A stretch of 64,000 nucleotides of DNA from Microbacterium sulfonylureivorans (GTDB taxonomy: Bacteria; Actinomycetota; Actinomycetes; Actinomycetales; Microbacteriaceae). Positions 44,940-53,719 of this stretch are shown piece after piece. The DNA lies in assembly GCF_003999995.1 (NCBI RefSeq), contig NZ_RJAD01000001.1:1736001-1800000 (forward strand), read 5' to 3'. The stretch's first letter is position 1; every line of letters begins with the position of its first letter. A program made the position numbers and the translations under genes. Under the pieces are notes generated by a model. That model saw only the letters and a program-made list of their open reading frames with translations, was not told the origin of the DNA and did not search any database.

Positions 44940-45122
44940 CGCATCGTCGGGAAGTTTGGACCTCTTGCGGGCGCCCGGTGCGTGCGCACATTTTGCTCAC
45001 AAGCCGCGCGCAAGCAGGTCAATAGAGGTACATCCAGGTACCACATCGACTGGGGATGCGTCGGCCGCATCGGTCGATCACGCCAGATTGGATCGGTGGG
45101 AAATCCGCGTGTTTCTGCGGCC

Positions 45123-45219
45123 GGATGCGTGGAAACGCCCCCTGGTGCGGGCCTACTGCGGCATGCTGCGAAACGGGGGAGCCCTACCCGAAGCGAGGGT
45201 TCAAATCCCTCCGTATCCG
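45123..45219 (+). tRNA. Serine-tRNA-like remnant (second type)
   Basis: A perfect T-arm GAGGG-TTCAAAT-CCCTC (45195-45211) is followed by acceptor CGTATCC and discriminator G (45212-45219). GGATGCG at 45123 could pair with the acceptor (one G-U), but the D-arm and anticodon arm between do not form, and 97 nt is too long. Best read as a decayed tRNA or a 3'-end scar from a different tRNA-Ser than scars A and B. Confidence 0.5.
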
Positions 45220-45245
45220 ACTAGCGGTCGTCGCTCGCCCCGGAC

Positions 45246-45300
45246 TCTGAAGTCCAGACGGGTGCTCTGCTCGTGGGAAAGATCGTGGAAAGAAGTAGCG
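45246..45300. other. Direct-repeat motifs resembling integrase arm sites
   Basis: CTCGTGGGAAAGATCGTGGAAAG at 45270-45292 is echoed by CTCGTGGGAAAGAAATGGGAAG at 45450-45471, on either side of scar B. Short repeated GTGGGAAAG motifs flank attachment cores of tyrosine-integrase elements; the assignment is by analogy. Confidence 0.4.
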
Positions 45301-45315
45301 CCTCACTGACCAACC

Positions 45316-45412
45316 ACGAAAGGTCGAAGCCCGCGGAACGACGCGGAAGGACCAGCTCCGCGCACCTTGGAAAGGTGGTTGGATATGGGTTCAAATCCCA
45401 CCGTCACCGCCA
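45316..45412 (+). repeat. Integration scar B: 3' half of tRNA-Ser(GGA)
   Basis: The right 50 bp hold an anticodon arm CACC-TTGGAAA-GGTG with anticodon GGA, and a T-arm/acceptor TGGGTTCAAATCCCACCGTC followed by ACCGCCA. The D-arm half is missing and the long variable arm is absent. It is immediately followed by a terminator, so it marks the native 3' end of a tRNA-Ser gene displaced by integration. On this polarity the inserted DNA lies to its left. Confidence 0.7.
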
Positions 45413-45417
45413 GAAAA

Positions 45418-45441
45418 CCCCCGTTTATCGGGGGTTTTTTT
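45418..45441 (+). terminator. Rho-independent terminator of the displaced tRNA gene
   Basis: CCCCCG-TTTAT-CGGGGG followed by seven T (45435-45441), starting six bases after the CCA of scar B. One of the few canonical terminators in the window. Confidence 0.92.
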
Positions 45442-45862
45442 GCCCGGACGACTCGTGGGAAAGAAATGGGAAGAACCGTGATTCCCATGGCCGATCAAGC
45501 GAGGTTCGAGTCGCGAGCTTGCCTATCGCGGGAGTTCCCTGGCGTGACCGGGGCCGTGGCTGGCGGGGCGTTCTCTGCTGCCCATCCGGTCCGCGGGATG
45601 GTCCGCCGCGTTCGAGCCGGTCACTGCGGCTGCCGCGCTTGACTCGGCTTCTCTCTCGCGAGCCAGATGCACTCGGCCTCTGTGATGAGCCATATCCTAT
45701 AGCTTCAGCGCCGCGAGCCCATGACGCTGCGATCTCCTCGTCGGTGATAGGCAAATAATCCTGTGCAAGGAATCGCACGAACAGCGGCAGCCGGACCATC
45801 AACATGGACCCACGCCATCGTCGACGTCATGCGACGGGCTCTCCAAAATGAGAGGAAGATTC
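45442..45862. other. Importer upstream region
   Basis: No gene is supportable in these 420 bp. A minus-strand frame (VRFLAQDYLPITDEEIAAS) crosses the motif at 45751 and its start resembles a broken frame at the 53.7-kb motif, so a decayed coding origin of the motif is possible. The promoter of the importer operon must lie in the right part. Confidence 0.5.
45751..45780 (+). promoter_or_regulatory. 30-bp motif shared with the AraC/SDR promoter, site 1
   Basis: GCAAATAATCCTGTGCAAGG then AATCGCACGA differs from 53720-53749 at only three of 30 positions. It ends 83 bp before the importer start. The matching site adjoins the araC-like gene, so it is a candidate AraC-protein site linking the importer to the sugar-acid operon. 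Confidence 0.6.
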
Positions 45863-47215
45863 ATGCGATCACGGCTGAGCAGACTCGCCGGAGGCGGGCT
45901 CGTTCTACTGGTCACTTCCCAGCTGGTCGCCGCCTGTGCGGGCGGGAGTGGCGGAAGCGGTCAGAGCTCCGACGAACTCGATCTCGACGAAGAGGTCACC
46001 CTGACGGTGCAGCAGCAGACGAGCGCCGAGGCGATGTTCGCGTACATCGGGGAGAAGTTCGAGGAGAAGTATCCCAATGTCACGGTGAAGTTCGAGACGA
46101 TCAGTCAGGAGCAGAAGGTCGGCTCCAACCTCGCCGTGCTCGGTTCGAGCAGTCCCCCGGACGTCGGGATGATCCCGCTGAATTCCGAGGTCTACACACA
46201 GCTGACCAACGCCGACGCGCTTGTCCCGATCTCGGACGTCTGGGCGGACGCGGATCTGGAGACCAGGTACAGCGCTCCCGTGGCCGCGTCCATGCAGACG
46301 GATGACGGACCTACGGCAGTCGTCTACTCGCAGCTCATCTACGACGTGCTCTGGTACAACCCCGACCTGTTCGAGCAGGCGGGGGTTGAGATCCCCGAGG
46401 ACCATCGGATCGAGTCGGTCGACGCCTTGATCGACATGGCGACCGACTTCCGCGCCGCCGGAATCGCGCCCCTCCAACTCGGCGGCGGATCCGGATACGA
46501 AGCGAGCTGGATGCTCGATGCATTCCTGCCCACGGTGGCCACAGAGGAGGAGATGGCGAATCTCCTAACCAGCCACAATCCCAACGTCGAAATCACGACT
46601 CCCTACGACGGCAGCCCGTTCGTAGACACTCTCGAGGCGCTTCAGGCGCTGGGCGACGGGGGAGTCTTCCAGGACGGATATCTGGGTCAGGATGCTGCGA
46701 CAGCGCTGGCTCCGTTCCTGACGGGCGATGCCGCGATGGTCCTCAACGGCAACTTCGCAGTGCCCGAGTTTGAGAAGGCCGACCTCGACTTCACCCCCGA
46801 CTGGCTGCTTCTGCCGCCGGTCGGCGACGAATCGAAGGTGCTTCAAGCCCAGTACTTCGGCGATGGGCTCGGCATCCCGGTCAACTCGGACGCGGTGCCA
46901 TGGGCGAAGAAGTTCATCGAATTCGTCATGAGCGATGAGATGCAGGAGGAAGCGGTCGTGAACATCGGCAAGCTCCTCCCCGCAGTCACATCGCTTCCCT
47001 CCGACGAACTTGCGGTCGACTCCTGGTCGGCGAGTCTCCTCGCCGACATCGAAGCCAACGGGTCCGCCCCGGGTTGGACCAGCGTCGTGCCGGGAGGCTT
47101 CGGTCAGCAGTTCATCGACCCTCTGGTTCAGCAGATGCTTCAAGGAGAGCTGACCCCGGACGAGGTCGCTGAGCAGCAGCAGCAGCACCTCATCGAGTTC
47201 CGCGACAAGAACTGA
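45863..47215 (+). CDS. ABC importer sugar-binding lipoprotein (second system)
   Basis: A 450-residue family 1 solute-binding protein. The ATG at 45863 has AGAGGA six bases upstream; an earlier ATG at 45848 overlaps that site and is rejected. Lipobox LVAAC (Cys25). Core features are LTVQQQTSAEAMFAYIGEKF, VVYSQLIYDVLWYNPDLFEQ and GDAAMVLNGNFAVPEF, typical of oligosaccharide binders such as NgcE/MsmE types. Given the downstream fucosidase and hexosaminidase, the ligand may be a fucosylated or N-acetylhexosamine-containing glycan; that is inference. Confidence 0.9.
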   Translation: MRSRLSRLAGGGLVLLVTSQLVAACAGGSGGSGQSSDELDLDEEVTLTVQQQTSAEAMFAYIGEKFEEKYPNVTVKFETISQEQKVGSNLAVLGSSSPPDVGMIPLNSEVYTQLTNADALVPISDVWADADLETRYSAPVAASMQTDDGPTAVVYSQLIYDVLWYNPDLFEQAGVEIPEDHRIESVDALIDMATDFRAAGIAPLQLGGGSGYEASWMLDAFLPTVATEEEMANLLTSHNPNVEITTPYDGSPFVDTLEALQALGDGGVFQDGYLGQDAATALAPFLTGDAAMVLNGNFAVPEFEKADLDFTPDWLLLPPVGDESKVLQAQYFGDGLGIPVNSDAVPWAKKFIEFVMSDEMQEEAVVNIGKLLPAVTSLPSDELAVDSWSASLLADIEANGSAPGWTSVVPGGFGQQFIDPLVQQMLQGELTPDEVAEQQQQHLIEFRDKN

Positions 47216-47227
47216 GCAGACCATTGA

Positions 47228-47262
47228 CAGGGTGCGGCCCCACCGCGTGGAGCCGCACCCTG
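47228..47262 (+). promoter_or_regulatory. Intergenic stem-loop after binding-protein gene
   Basis: CAGGGTGCGGC (47228-47238) pairs with GCCGCACCCTG (47252-47262), and the loop can add CCAC/GTGG. No U-run. Same position and likely role as the hairpin at 34449: unequal expression of binding protein and permeases. Confidence 0.78.
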
Positions 47263-47285
47263 TGCCAAGGACCAGGAGGTCGGCG

Positions 47286-48221
47286 GTGCTGAAAGAAGTA
47301 GTTCCCCGGGAACGCGCCACAAGCTCGGCCGTTCGGCGAGAGCCTGGCCGTCGCCGGTACGGGACGGTGTCCCGCAGGGCCGCATGGTGGGCCGTGGCGC
47401 CCGCCCTTGTGCTGATCACCGTCGTCGTCGGTGGCGCGATCGCGCAGGCGATCTCATTGAGCCTGAGCGATTGGCGCGGGATCGGTCCCGTCGAGCACAT
47501 CGGTCTCGACAACTACGGCTCTATCCTGAGCGACGCCGCATTCTGGGATTCGCTGCTGCTCACGTGCCTGTACGCCGGCGCTTCGACGGTGGGCATTGTC
47601 GCCATCGCGACTCTGCTGGCCGCAGCCGTGAGTGCGAACGTCCGCGGCTCCAGGTTCTATCGGGTTGTCTGGTTCCTGCCGGGAATCGCGCCCGGTGTCG
47701 CCGTCGCGATCTTCTGGGTGAGCGCGTTCCAGCCCAGGTTCGGAGCGATCAACGAAATTCTTGCGAGTCTGGGACTCCCATCCGATACCGCGTTGCTCGC
47801 AGGTCGTCACACCGCCATCATCCCGGTCATCGTCGTCACGATCTGGGCTGGCGTCGGCTTCGCCTTCCTGCTGTTGCTGGGCGCCATGGAGCAGATCCCA
47901 CCATCGCTCTACGAGTCGGCGCGGATCGACGGCGCCTCAGCCGTGCGACAGTTCTGGTCGCTGACTCTTCCGCTCTCGCGACCCGTGCTGATCACCACTC
48001 TGTTGCTGAACTTCATCTGGGCATTCAACGGGTTCGCCATCGTGTGGACGATGACCCGCGGCGGACCTGGGCATGCGACCGCGACGCTTCCCGTGCTCAT
48101 CTACGAATGGGCGTTCAAGTTCGCCGACTACGGACCGGCGACGGCGATGGCTGTCCTCAGCGGCATCCTGCTGGTCGCGATCGGCGCCGTCGGCATTCGA
48201 GTGAGTAGGTCAGCCCAATGA
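47286..48221 (+). CDS. ABC sugar importer permease 1 (second system)
   Basis: A 311-residue six-helix permease. The GTG at 47286 is chosen because AGGAGG lies six bases upstream; a longer frame would include the intergenic hairpin. The ATPase-contact loop SLYESARIDGASAVRQFWSL is present. The stop overlaps the next gene (ATGA). MalF/UgpA-like in the family sense; forms the pore with permease 2. Confidence 0.9.
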   Translation: MLKEVVPRERATSSAVRREPGRRRYGTVSRRAAWWAVAPALVLITVVVGGAIAQAISLSLSDWRGIGPVEHIGLDNYGSILSDAAFWDSLLLTCLYAGASTVGIVAIATLLAAAVSANVRGSRFYRVVWFLPGIAPGVAVAIFWVSAFQPRFGAINEILASLGLPSDTALLAGRHTAIIPVIVVTIWAGVGFAFLLLLGAMEQIPPSLYESARIDGASAVRQFWSLTLPLSRPVLITTLLLNFIWAFNGFAIVWTMTRGGPGHATATLPVLIYEWAFKFADYGPATAMAVLSGILLVAIGAVGIRVSRSAQ

Positions 48222-49096
48222 GCACGACAACACCCACGACGACTTCGGGCTGGCGCTGGCGCAACCTGCTGAGCCGCAGCATCCTCCACATCGGCTTGCT
48301 CGGGTGGACGGCACTGGTTCTCATCCCGTTCGTCCTGATCATCCTCCTGAGCCTGCGCTCGAACGCCGACATCTACACGAACGGCCTCGGACTCGGTGGC
48401 GATCTCCGCCCGGGCAACTACGAGGTCGCATGGAACGGCGGCGCCGGCACGGCAGGGATGGCGACGTACTTCCTCAACAGCGCCATCGTGGCGCTCACGT
48501 CGCTCCTCGTCGCACTGGGCGTGGGCGTCACCGCGGCGTACTTCGCGATCCACCTGTCCGAGCGTGCCCGGAAGCTCTTCCTGATGGTCTTCCTCGTGGC
48601 GACGGTGATCCCGCTCGTGCTGATGATCGTCCCGTTCTATCAAGCCTTCAACACGCTCGGCGTCGTCAGCCAACCTGTTGCAGTGGGGCTGGTCTACGGC
48701 GCGCTCTGCCTTCCCGTGACGATCCTCGTCGTCCACGCCTTCTTCGTCGACTTCCCCCGCGAACTCATCGAGGCCGCGGCGCTAGACGGGACCGGTGCCT
48801 GGCGTACGTATCTCTTCATCGTCCTCCCGCTGGCCCGAGGTCCGATTGCGGCAGTGGCGATGCTCAATCTGGTGTTCGTCTGGGCTGAGGCGCAACTCGG
48901 TGTGATCCTGCTTCAGAGCCCCGACAGTCAGACGGTGCCGGTGGGCCTTCTGTCCTTCCAGGGGCAGTTCACCACTGATCTGGGACCCCTTTTCGCGGGT
49001 CTCGCGATCGGTTCCATCCCGATCATGCTCATCTATCTGGTCTTCAACCGGCAGGTGGCGAAGGCCATCACTGTCGGCGGTTTCGGCGGCCGCTGA
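48218..49096 (+). CDS. ABC sugar importer permease 2 (second system)
   Basis: A 292-residue six-helix MalG-like permease, starting with an ATGA overlap. Contact loop RELIEAAALDGTGAWRTYLF is clear. As with the first importer there is no ATPase gene in the window, so a shared ATPase is expected. Followed 59 bp later by the fucosidase gene in the same orientation, with GAAAGGAACG before that start. Confidence 0.9.
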   Translation: MSTTTPTTTSGWRWRNLLSRSILHIGLLGWTALVLIPFVLIILLSLRSNADIYTNGLGLGGDLRPGNYEVAWNGGAGTAGMATYFLNSAIVALTSLLVALGVGVTAAYFAIHLSERARKLFLMVFLVATVIPLVLMIVPFYQAFNTLGVVSQPVAVGLVYGALCLPVTILVVHAFFVDFPRELIEAAALDGTGAWRTYLFIVLPLARGPIAAVAMLNLVFVWAEAQLGVILLQSPDSQTVPVGLLSFQGQFTTDLGPLFAGLAIGSIPIMLIYLVFNRQVAKAITVGGFGGR

Positions 49097-49155
49097 GCTG
49101 GACCTCCGCCGCCCCCGCTTCGCACACGACGCAGTGACGAAAGGAACGCACGCGC

Positions 49156-50439
49156 ATGACGGACATGACTTGGTTCGAGGGAGCAGGCCTGGGACTGTTC
49201 ATCCACTGGGACCACGCCAGTCAACAGGGCGTGGAGATCGGCTGGCCCGTCGTGGGGTCTCCGGCAATACCCGGGGGAACCGAAGACGAACGCACAATGA
49301 CCCCGGCGCAGTACCACTCCAGTGCGGCGACGTTCGACCCGCAGCTCTGGGACGCCGGGGCAGTCGCCCGGCTGGCTCGGCGCGCAGGGGCGCAGTACGT
49401 CGTCTTCACGGCGCGTCATACCGGCGGGTACTCGATGTTCCACACCGAGCACTCGGACTTCTCGATCGAACACTCGCCCTACGGCGCCGATATCACCCGG
49501 CAGCTCGTGGAGGCGTTGCGCGCAGAGGGCATCCGAGTCGGGTTGTACTACTCCCTGGCGGATTGGCATCACCCGGACTATCCCGCCTTCCAGGAGGGCG
49601 ACACGTACCGGCACGTCGACTATCCGCGTGCAACGCCCGAGCAATGGATGCGCTACCTGGCCTACCTTCGCGGCCAGATCACGGAGCTGCTGACGGACTA
49701 CGGGCAGATCGACCTGCTCTGGTTCGACGGCGAGTGGGAGCGCACGGAGGACGAGTGGCAGGCGGGCGAGCTGCGGGCGCTCATCTCAAGGCTGCAGCCC
49801 GACACCATCGTCAACGGACGGCTGCCTGGCCACGGGGACTACGAGACGCCGGAACAGGGTCTGCCCGCTGTGCCGCCGAACGGGCCGTGGGAGATGTGCC
49901 TGACCATCGGGGAAACCTGGGCATACCGGCCCACCGACACGAACAACAAGTCGGCACGCTCCCTTGTCGCCTACCTCGCCGAAACCGTGGCACTCGGTGG
50001 GAACATGCTCCTCAACATCGCCCCGAAGGGAGACGGCAGCCTGCAGGAGGTGCAGGTCGACCGGCTGGAGGCGATCGGCGCGTGGATGGACTCGCATGAG
50101 CGTGCCGTGATCGGCGCTAGCCCGGCACCACCCGAAGTCCGCTTCTACGGGCCGGCTACCCAACGCGACAACGAACTGTTCCTGCACCTGGTGGCACTGC
50201 CGGTCGAATCGGTCGTCGTCCGCGGAGTGCGCGCACTCCGGGTGAAGCGGGTCACCGTTCTCCAGACCGGCGAGGAACTCGGGTTCCGGACGATGGTCGA
50301 GGTTCACGACAACCACCTCGAGCACGGCGACAGCCGCGACATCCTCGGCGAGCTGATCATCGATCCCCCCGCACCGACCGGCGCACTGATCGACGTGATC
50401 GCCATCGAGTTCGAGGGTGAACACGACGCGACGAGCTAA
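49156..50439 (+). CDS. Cytoplasmic GH29 alpha-L-fucosidase
   Basis: A 427-residue family GH29 enzyme. Landmarks: GLFIHWDHAS (H17, H20), FTARHTGGYSMFHTEHSDF (H88), GLYYSLADWHHPDY and the nucleophile D191 in DLLWFDGEW; the general acid is not obvious by eye, as is normal in this family. No signal peptide, so it removes L-fucose from imported oligosaccharide. Part of the AraC-linked importer operon. It fits a role in use of fucosylated glycans together with the secreted hexosaminidase that follows. Confidence 0.92.
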   Translation: MTDMTWFEGAGLGLFIHWDHASQQGVEIGWPVVGSPAIPGGTEDERTMTPAQYHSSAATFDPQLWDAGAVARLARRAGAQYVVFTARHTGGYSMFHTEHSDFSIEHSPYGADITRQLVEALRAEGIRVGLYYSLADWHHPDYPAFQEGDTYRHVDYPRATPEQWMRYLAYLRGQITELLTDYGQIDLLWFDGEWERTEDEWQAGELRALISRLQPDTIVNGRLPGHGDYETPEQGLPAVPPNGPWEMCLTIGETWAYRPTDTNNKSARSLVAYLAETVALGGNMLLNIAPKGDGSLQEVQVDRLEAIGAWMDSHERAVIGASPAPPEVRFYGPATQRDNELFLHLVALPVESVVVRGVRALRVKRVTVLQTGEELGFRTMVEVHDNHLEHGDSRDILGELIIDPPAPTGALIDVIAIEFEGEHDATS

Positions 50440-50508
50440 GCGCCGCGAAATTCGTTCCAGAACCCGGCACGGATATCCCGTGCCGCGTCAGTAAGGAGAG
50501 GTAGCAAC

Positions 50509-52713
50509 ATGGTCAGTGCTCGAAGAAGAGTCCTAGCGGCCGGTGTGGCGTCGATGATGCTTGCCGCGATGCTGGTCAGTCAGGTGCCGGCCGCGAGTGC
50601 GACGACGCCGGCGAACGTGGGGATCATTCCGGCCCCGCAGAGCGTCACGACTCCAACGCCGTGCAACAACGCGGTGGTGTCGCCGACGAGCCGGATCGTC
50701 TACCCGTCTGGCGCGGACGCGTCGGGCTTCGTCACGGCGCTGGCGGCACGGATCAAGTCCGTGACGGGCTTGACCCTCGCGAAGGTCTCGGGTGTATCCC
50801 CCGCTGCCGGTGATGTCGTGCTCGCCTTGGGAACCCCGGCCGGGACACCGGCGGTCAACGGCGCCTACACACTCACCGTCGACCAGAAGGCGACCCTGAC
50901 CGCGGTCGACCAAGACGGACTGGCAAATGCCTCGGCGAGCCTGCTGCAGCTGCTGAATCAGAGCCTGACCCTCGGGTGCACGACGATCGCCGACTATCCC
51001 GAGAGCGACTTCCGGGGGCTCATGATCGATCTCGGCCGCGGCTACTGGACTCCGGCAGAGCTGCGCAACATGGTCGAGCTGGCTCACCTGTACAAGGTCA
51101 AGTACCTGCAACTCCACCTGACCGAGAACGAGAACTGGATGTTCCCGTCGACCGCATACCCCCTACTGGGGTCCCAGAACCAGAGCGGTCACCCCGCCTA
51201 CGCCAAGGCCGACCTGCAGGCTCTCGACGCGTATGCCTGGGCGCGAGGCGTGACGATCATCCCCGAGATCGAAGTCCCCGGCCACGCGACTCAGATGGTC
51301 AACGTCTACCCGGCGGTGTTCGGACCAGGTACCGACGGACCGTACGGCAAGGTCATCAACCACAGCTCATCGTCGGTCCGGGCGGCGGTCAAGACCATCA
51401 TCGGTGAGATGCTCGACGTGTTCACGCACTCGCCGTACTTCCACCTCGGTGGTGATGAGAGCGGAGTCAGCGGGGCTGCTCTGCCGGACTTCCTCAACGA
51501 GCTGAACGACTACGTGCGCAGTCGCGGCAAGACCTCGCTGGTATGGGAAGGCGTCAAACCGCCGTACACCGACATGCTCGACTCGGACATCCAGATCGTC
51601 AGCTGGGACAACGCCTACTACCCGTTCGAGCAGGCCGTCGCGGACGGCCGCACCGTCATCAACGCGCAGCAGAGCATTCTCTACCGCGTGGGGTGGCCGT
51701 GGGGCGGTCAGAACAAGCCGCAATCGGAGGTGTACACCTTCGACAAGTTCAAGGTCGACGGCGGCGGTGAAGTCGACTCTACGAGCACCAACGTGGTGGG
51801 CGGCCTCCTCTCGGCGTGGGGATTCAACGGCGGGAGGGCCCTGGAGTCGATGCGCAGCGGCATCGCCCCGTTCTCCGCACAAGTCTGGAACGCTGCGGAT
51901 GAGACGGACTTTGCGGAGTTCCAGACGCGCTACGCGTTGAGCAATGCCATCGTGCCGGACCTGATGAGTGCTCCCCAGGTTCAGTCCGGGGTCTACCGTG
52001 CCCTCGACTTCAATCGGCTCAGCATGCAGCTCGGCGGGAACGGTGCTGCTGTGGACATCGCGGTCGACTCGACCGGCAACCCGTGGATGCTGAACGCAGC
52101 CGGAAACCTGTACCGCTGGAACGGGTCCGCAGGCGTGCTGGTGCCGGGACCGAGTGGCCAGCCGATCCAGACGATGACCGACGTGGCTGTGGCCCCCAAC
52201 GGCACGGCGGCGGCAGTGCTCGGTGCTCCTGGGACCGTCGGTGGCCCGATCTGGGTGCGCAGCGCGACGGGCGTCTGGTCCGACGCAGGCCGAACAGGCA
52301 AGAGCGTCGCCGTCAGCAGCAATGGCGACATCTGGGCCGTCAATACCAGTGGACAGATCTGGCAGTTCGACGGCATCACATGGGTGCAGCGTCCCGGCTC
52401 GGGCGTCACGATCGCCGCCGGCGCCAACAACGTGGTCGCTGTCGTGAGCGCCAGTGGCGGAATCTATCAGTGGCAGCCATCGAACGGGACCTGGTTGACC
52501 CTCGCGGGTTCCGGGAATACGCAGATCTCGATCAGCAGCGAGGGCGAGATCTGGGCACTGTCCACCGCGGGCCAGGTGTGGTGGCGCAGCGCCAGCGGCA
52601 CCTGGACGAAGCCGATGTGGTCGCGAGGCGCTGGCGGTTACGACGGCATCGCGGTTGGTTCCACGAACGCTCCCACGGGCCCGGGTAGCCAGTTCTGGGT
52701 GCTGAGTCACTAG
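50509..52713 (+). CDS. Secreted GH20 beta-N-acetylhexosaminidase with C-terminal beta-propeller
   Basis: A 734-residue secreted enzyme. Signal peptide to ~residue 31 (ASMMLAAMLVSQVPAASA). GH20b-like domain (35-160), then the catalytic barrel starting FRGLMIDLGRGYWTP (R169), with H259 in EVPGHATQ and the catalytic pair D316-E317 in FHLGGDESG. From ~510 on, repeats like NPWMLNAAGNLYRWNGSAG and GDIWAVNTSGQIWQFDGITW form a tectonin-like propeller, likely a glycan-binding module. It releases terminal GlcNAc/GalNAc outside the cell. AGGAGAGG precedes the ATG. A C-terminal cell-wall anchor is absent. Confidence 0.92.
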   Translation: MVSARRRVLAAGVASMMLAAMLVSQVPAASATTPANVGIIPAPQSVTTPTPCNNAVVSPTSRIVYPSGADASGFVTALAARIKSVTGLTLAKVSGVSPAAGDVVLALGTPAGTPAVNGAYTLTVDQKATLTAVDQDGLANASASLLQLLNQSLTLGCTTIADYPESDFRGLMIDLGRGYWTPAELRNMVELAHLYKVKYLQLHLTENENWMFPSTAYPLLGSQNQSGHPAYAKADLQALDAYAWARGVTIIPEIEVPGHATQMVNVYPAVFGPGTDGPYGKVINHSSSSVRAAVKTIIGEMLDVFTHSPYFHLGGDESGVSGAALPDFLNELNDYVRSRGKTSLVWEGVKPPYTDMLDSDIQIVSWDNAYYPFEQAVADGRTVINAQQSILYRVGWPWGGQNKPQSEVYTFDKFKVDGGGEVDSTSTNVVGGLLSAWGFNGGRALESMRSGIAPFSAQVWNAADETDFAEFQTRYALSNAIVPDLMSAPQVQSGVYRALDFNRLSMQLGGNGAAVDIAVDSTGNPWMLNAAGNLYRWNGSAGVLVPGPSGQPIQTMTDVAVAPNGTAAAVLGAPGTVGGPIWVRSATGVWSDAGRTGKSVAVSSNGDIWAVNTSGQIWQFDGITWVQRPGSGVTIAAGANNVVAVVSASGGIYQWQPSNGTWLTLAGSGNTQISISSEGEIWALSTAGQVWWRSASGTWTKPMWSRGAGGYDGIAVGSTNAPTGPGSQFWVLSH

Positions 52714-52741
52714 CCCTTTACCTGCCAACAGGGAACGCAAG

Positions 52742-52775
52742 AGTGGCCCCGCTCGGGAGACCGAGCGGGGCCACT
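52742..52775. terminator. Strong bidirectional terminator hairpin
   Basis: AGTGGCCCCGCTCGG pairs over 15 bp with CCGAGCGGGGCCACT across a GAGA tetraloop. It lies between the convergent GH20 and AraC genes and can end transcription from both. Confidence 0.88.
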
Positions 52776-52783
52776 GGCGTTTG

Positions 52784-53719
52784 TCACGCGCCGGCGGGCG
52801 GTGACTCCACACTGGCGCGGAACTGCGTGGGGGTGACGCCGACGTAGCGTCGGAATGCCGCGCCGAACTGCTGGCTCGACGAGAATCCCAGCCGGAAGGC
52901 GATGGATGTGATGCTCTCCCGCTCCTCTCGCAGCAGCTCCTGGGCGCGATCGATCTTGCACCTCAGCACATAGTCCTTGGGGCTGGTTCCGAATGCCCGC
53001 GTGAACTGCTGGTAGAAGTTCGTCGTCGACATTCCTGCCTCCGAAACCAGATCGCCCACCGTGATCTCGTCTTCGATGTGATTCCGAACCCACGCCACTG
53101 CTCGCGCGACACCCGGGTGCACCGGATCACCGGAAGACGCCACTCGCTCGTTCCCGCGAACGAGCTCAAGAACGGCTGCAGTGCACATCGCCTCGGCCCA
53201 GGGCCGCCAGAGCGCGTCGGAAGATGCTTCCGAGTCGACGACGCGAGTGAGCAGCTGCACGCCCAGCTCCGATGCGCGTCGGGCGTGCGGCTGCTGCGTC
53301 GTCAGAGCCCTGACTGCGTTCGCGATCGCAGTATCGGCGGTGCTCGCGGCGGAGCCCGTGCTGAGCAGGAGCCACAGCATCTCTCCGCGCGGCTGGGCCC
53401 CCACGCTTGTGGAGTAGGGCGTTCCGGGCGAAATGTGGATCATTTCACCCGCGCGCACCGGGACCACCCGGTCTTCGACCACGAACTCGACGTCGCCGCG
53501 AAGGGGAAACGCCAGAACCAGGACATGGGGATGCACCTGCTCGGGAAGTCTGTCCTGCGCAGTGAGGTAGCGAAGCCGACCGACGCTGAGGAAGGGGCCA
53601 ACGCCTCTCAGATCCTGGATGGCGCGTTCAGAGGTGCTGGCAACATCCGGGTCGTCCGACGTCACTGGTGCGGCGGCCGAGCCGCGCCTCGCGGAGGGAG
53701 GAGATGTCGTCGGCGACAT
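52784..53719 (-). CDS. AraC-family transcriptional activator
   Basis: About 311 residues from the ATG at 53719 (AGGA nine bases upstream). N-terminal cupin-type ligand domain (EQVHPHVLVLAFPLRGDVEF ... GEMIHISPGTPYST), then the C-terminal double HTH (EDEITVGDLVSEAGMSTTNF, YQQFTRAFGTSPKDYVLRCK, ITSIAFRLGFSSSQQFGAAF). It is divergent from the sugar-acid operon. The 30-bp motif directly at its start recurs before the importer operon at 45.8 kb, which suggests it activates both import and catabolism when its sugar ligand is present. Confidence 0.92.
   Translation of the reverse strand: MSPTTSPPSARRGSAAAPVTSDDPDVASTSERAIQDLRGVGPFLSVGRLRYLTAQDRLPEQVHPHVLVLAFPLRGDVEFVVEDRVVPVRAGEMIHISPGTPYSTSVGAQPRGEMLWLLLSTGSAASTADTAIANAVRALTTQQPHARRASELGVQLLTRVVDSEASSDALWRPWAEAMCTAAVLELVRGNERVASSGDPVHPGVARAVAWVRNHIEDEITVGDLVSEAGMSTTNFYQQFTRAFGTSPKDYVLRCKIDRAQELLREERESITSIAFRLGFSSSQQFGAAFRRYVGVTPTQFRASVESPPAGA

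Noticed and set aside
1..45412. Claim that the conjugative element and all catabolic genes form one mobile island
   Set aside because: The scar polarity allows it, but no integrase, relaxase or left attachment site is visible in the window, so it is kept as a hypothesis only.
45425..45805. 126-residue minus-strand frame upstream of the second importer
   Set aside because: It crosses the scar-B terminator region and shared 30-bp motif; the matching frame at 53.7 kb is broken by a stop. Treated as non-coding, with a decayed coding origin left open.
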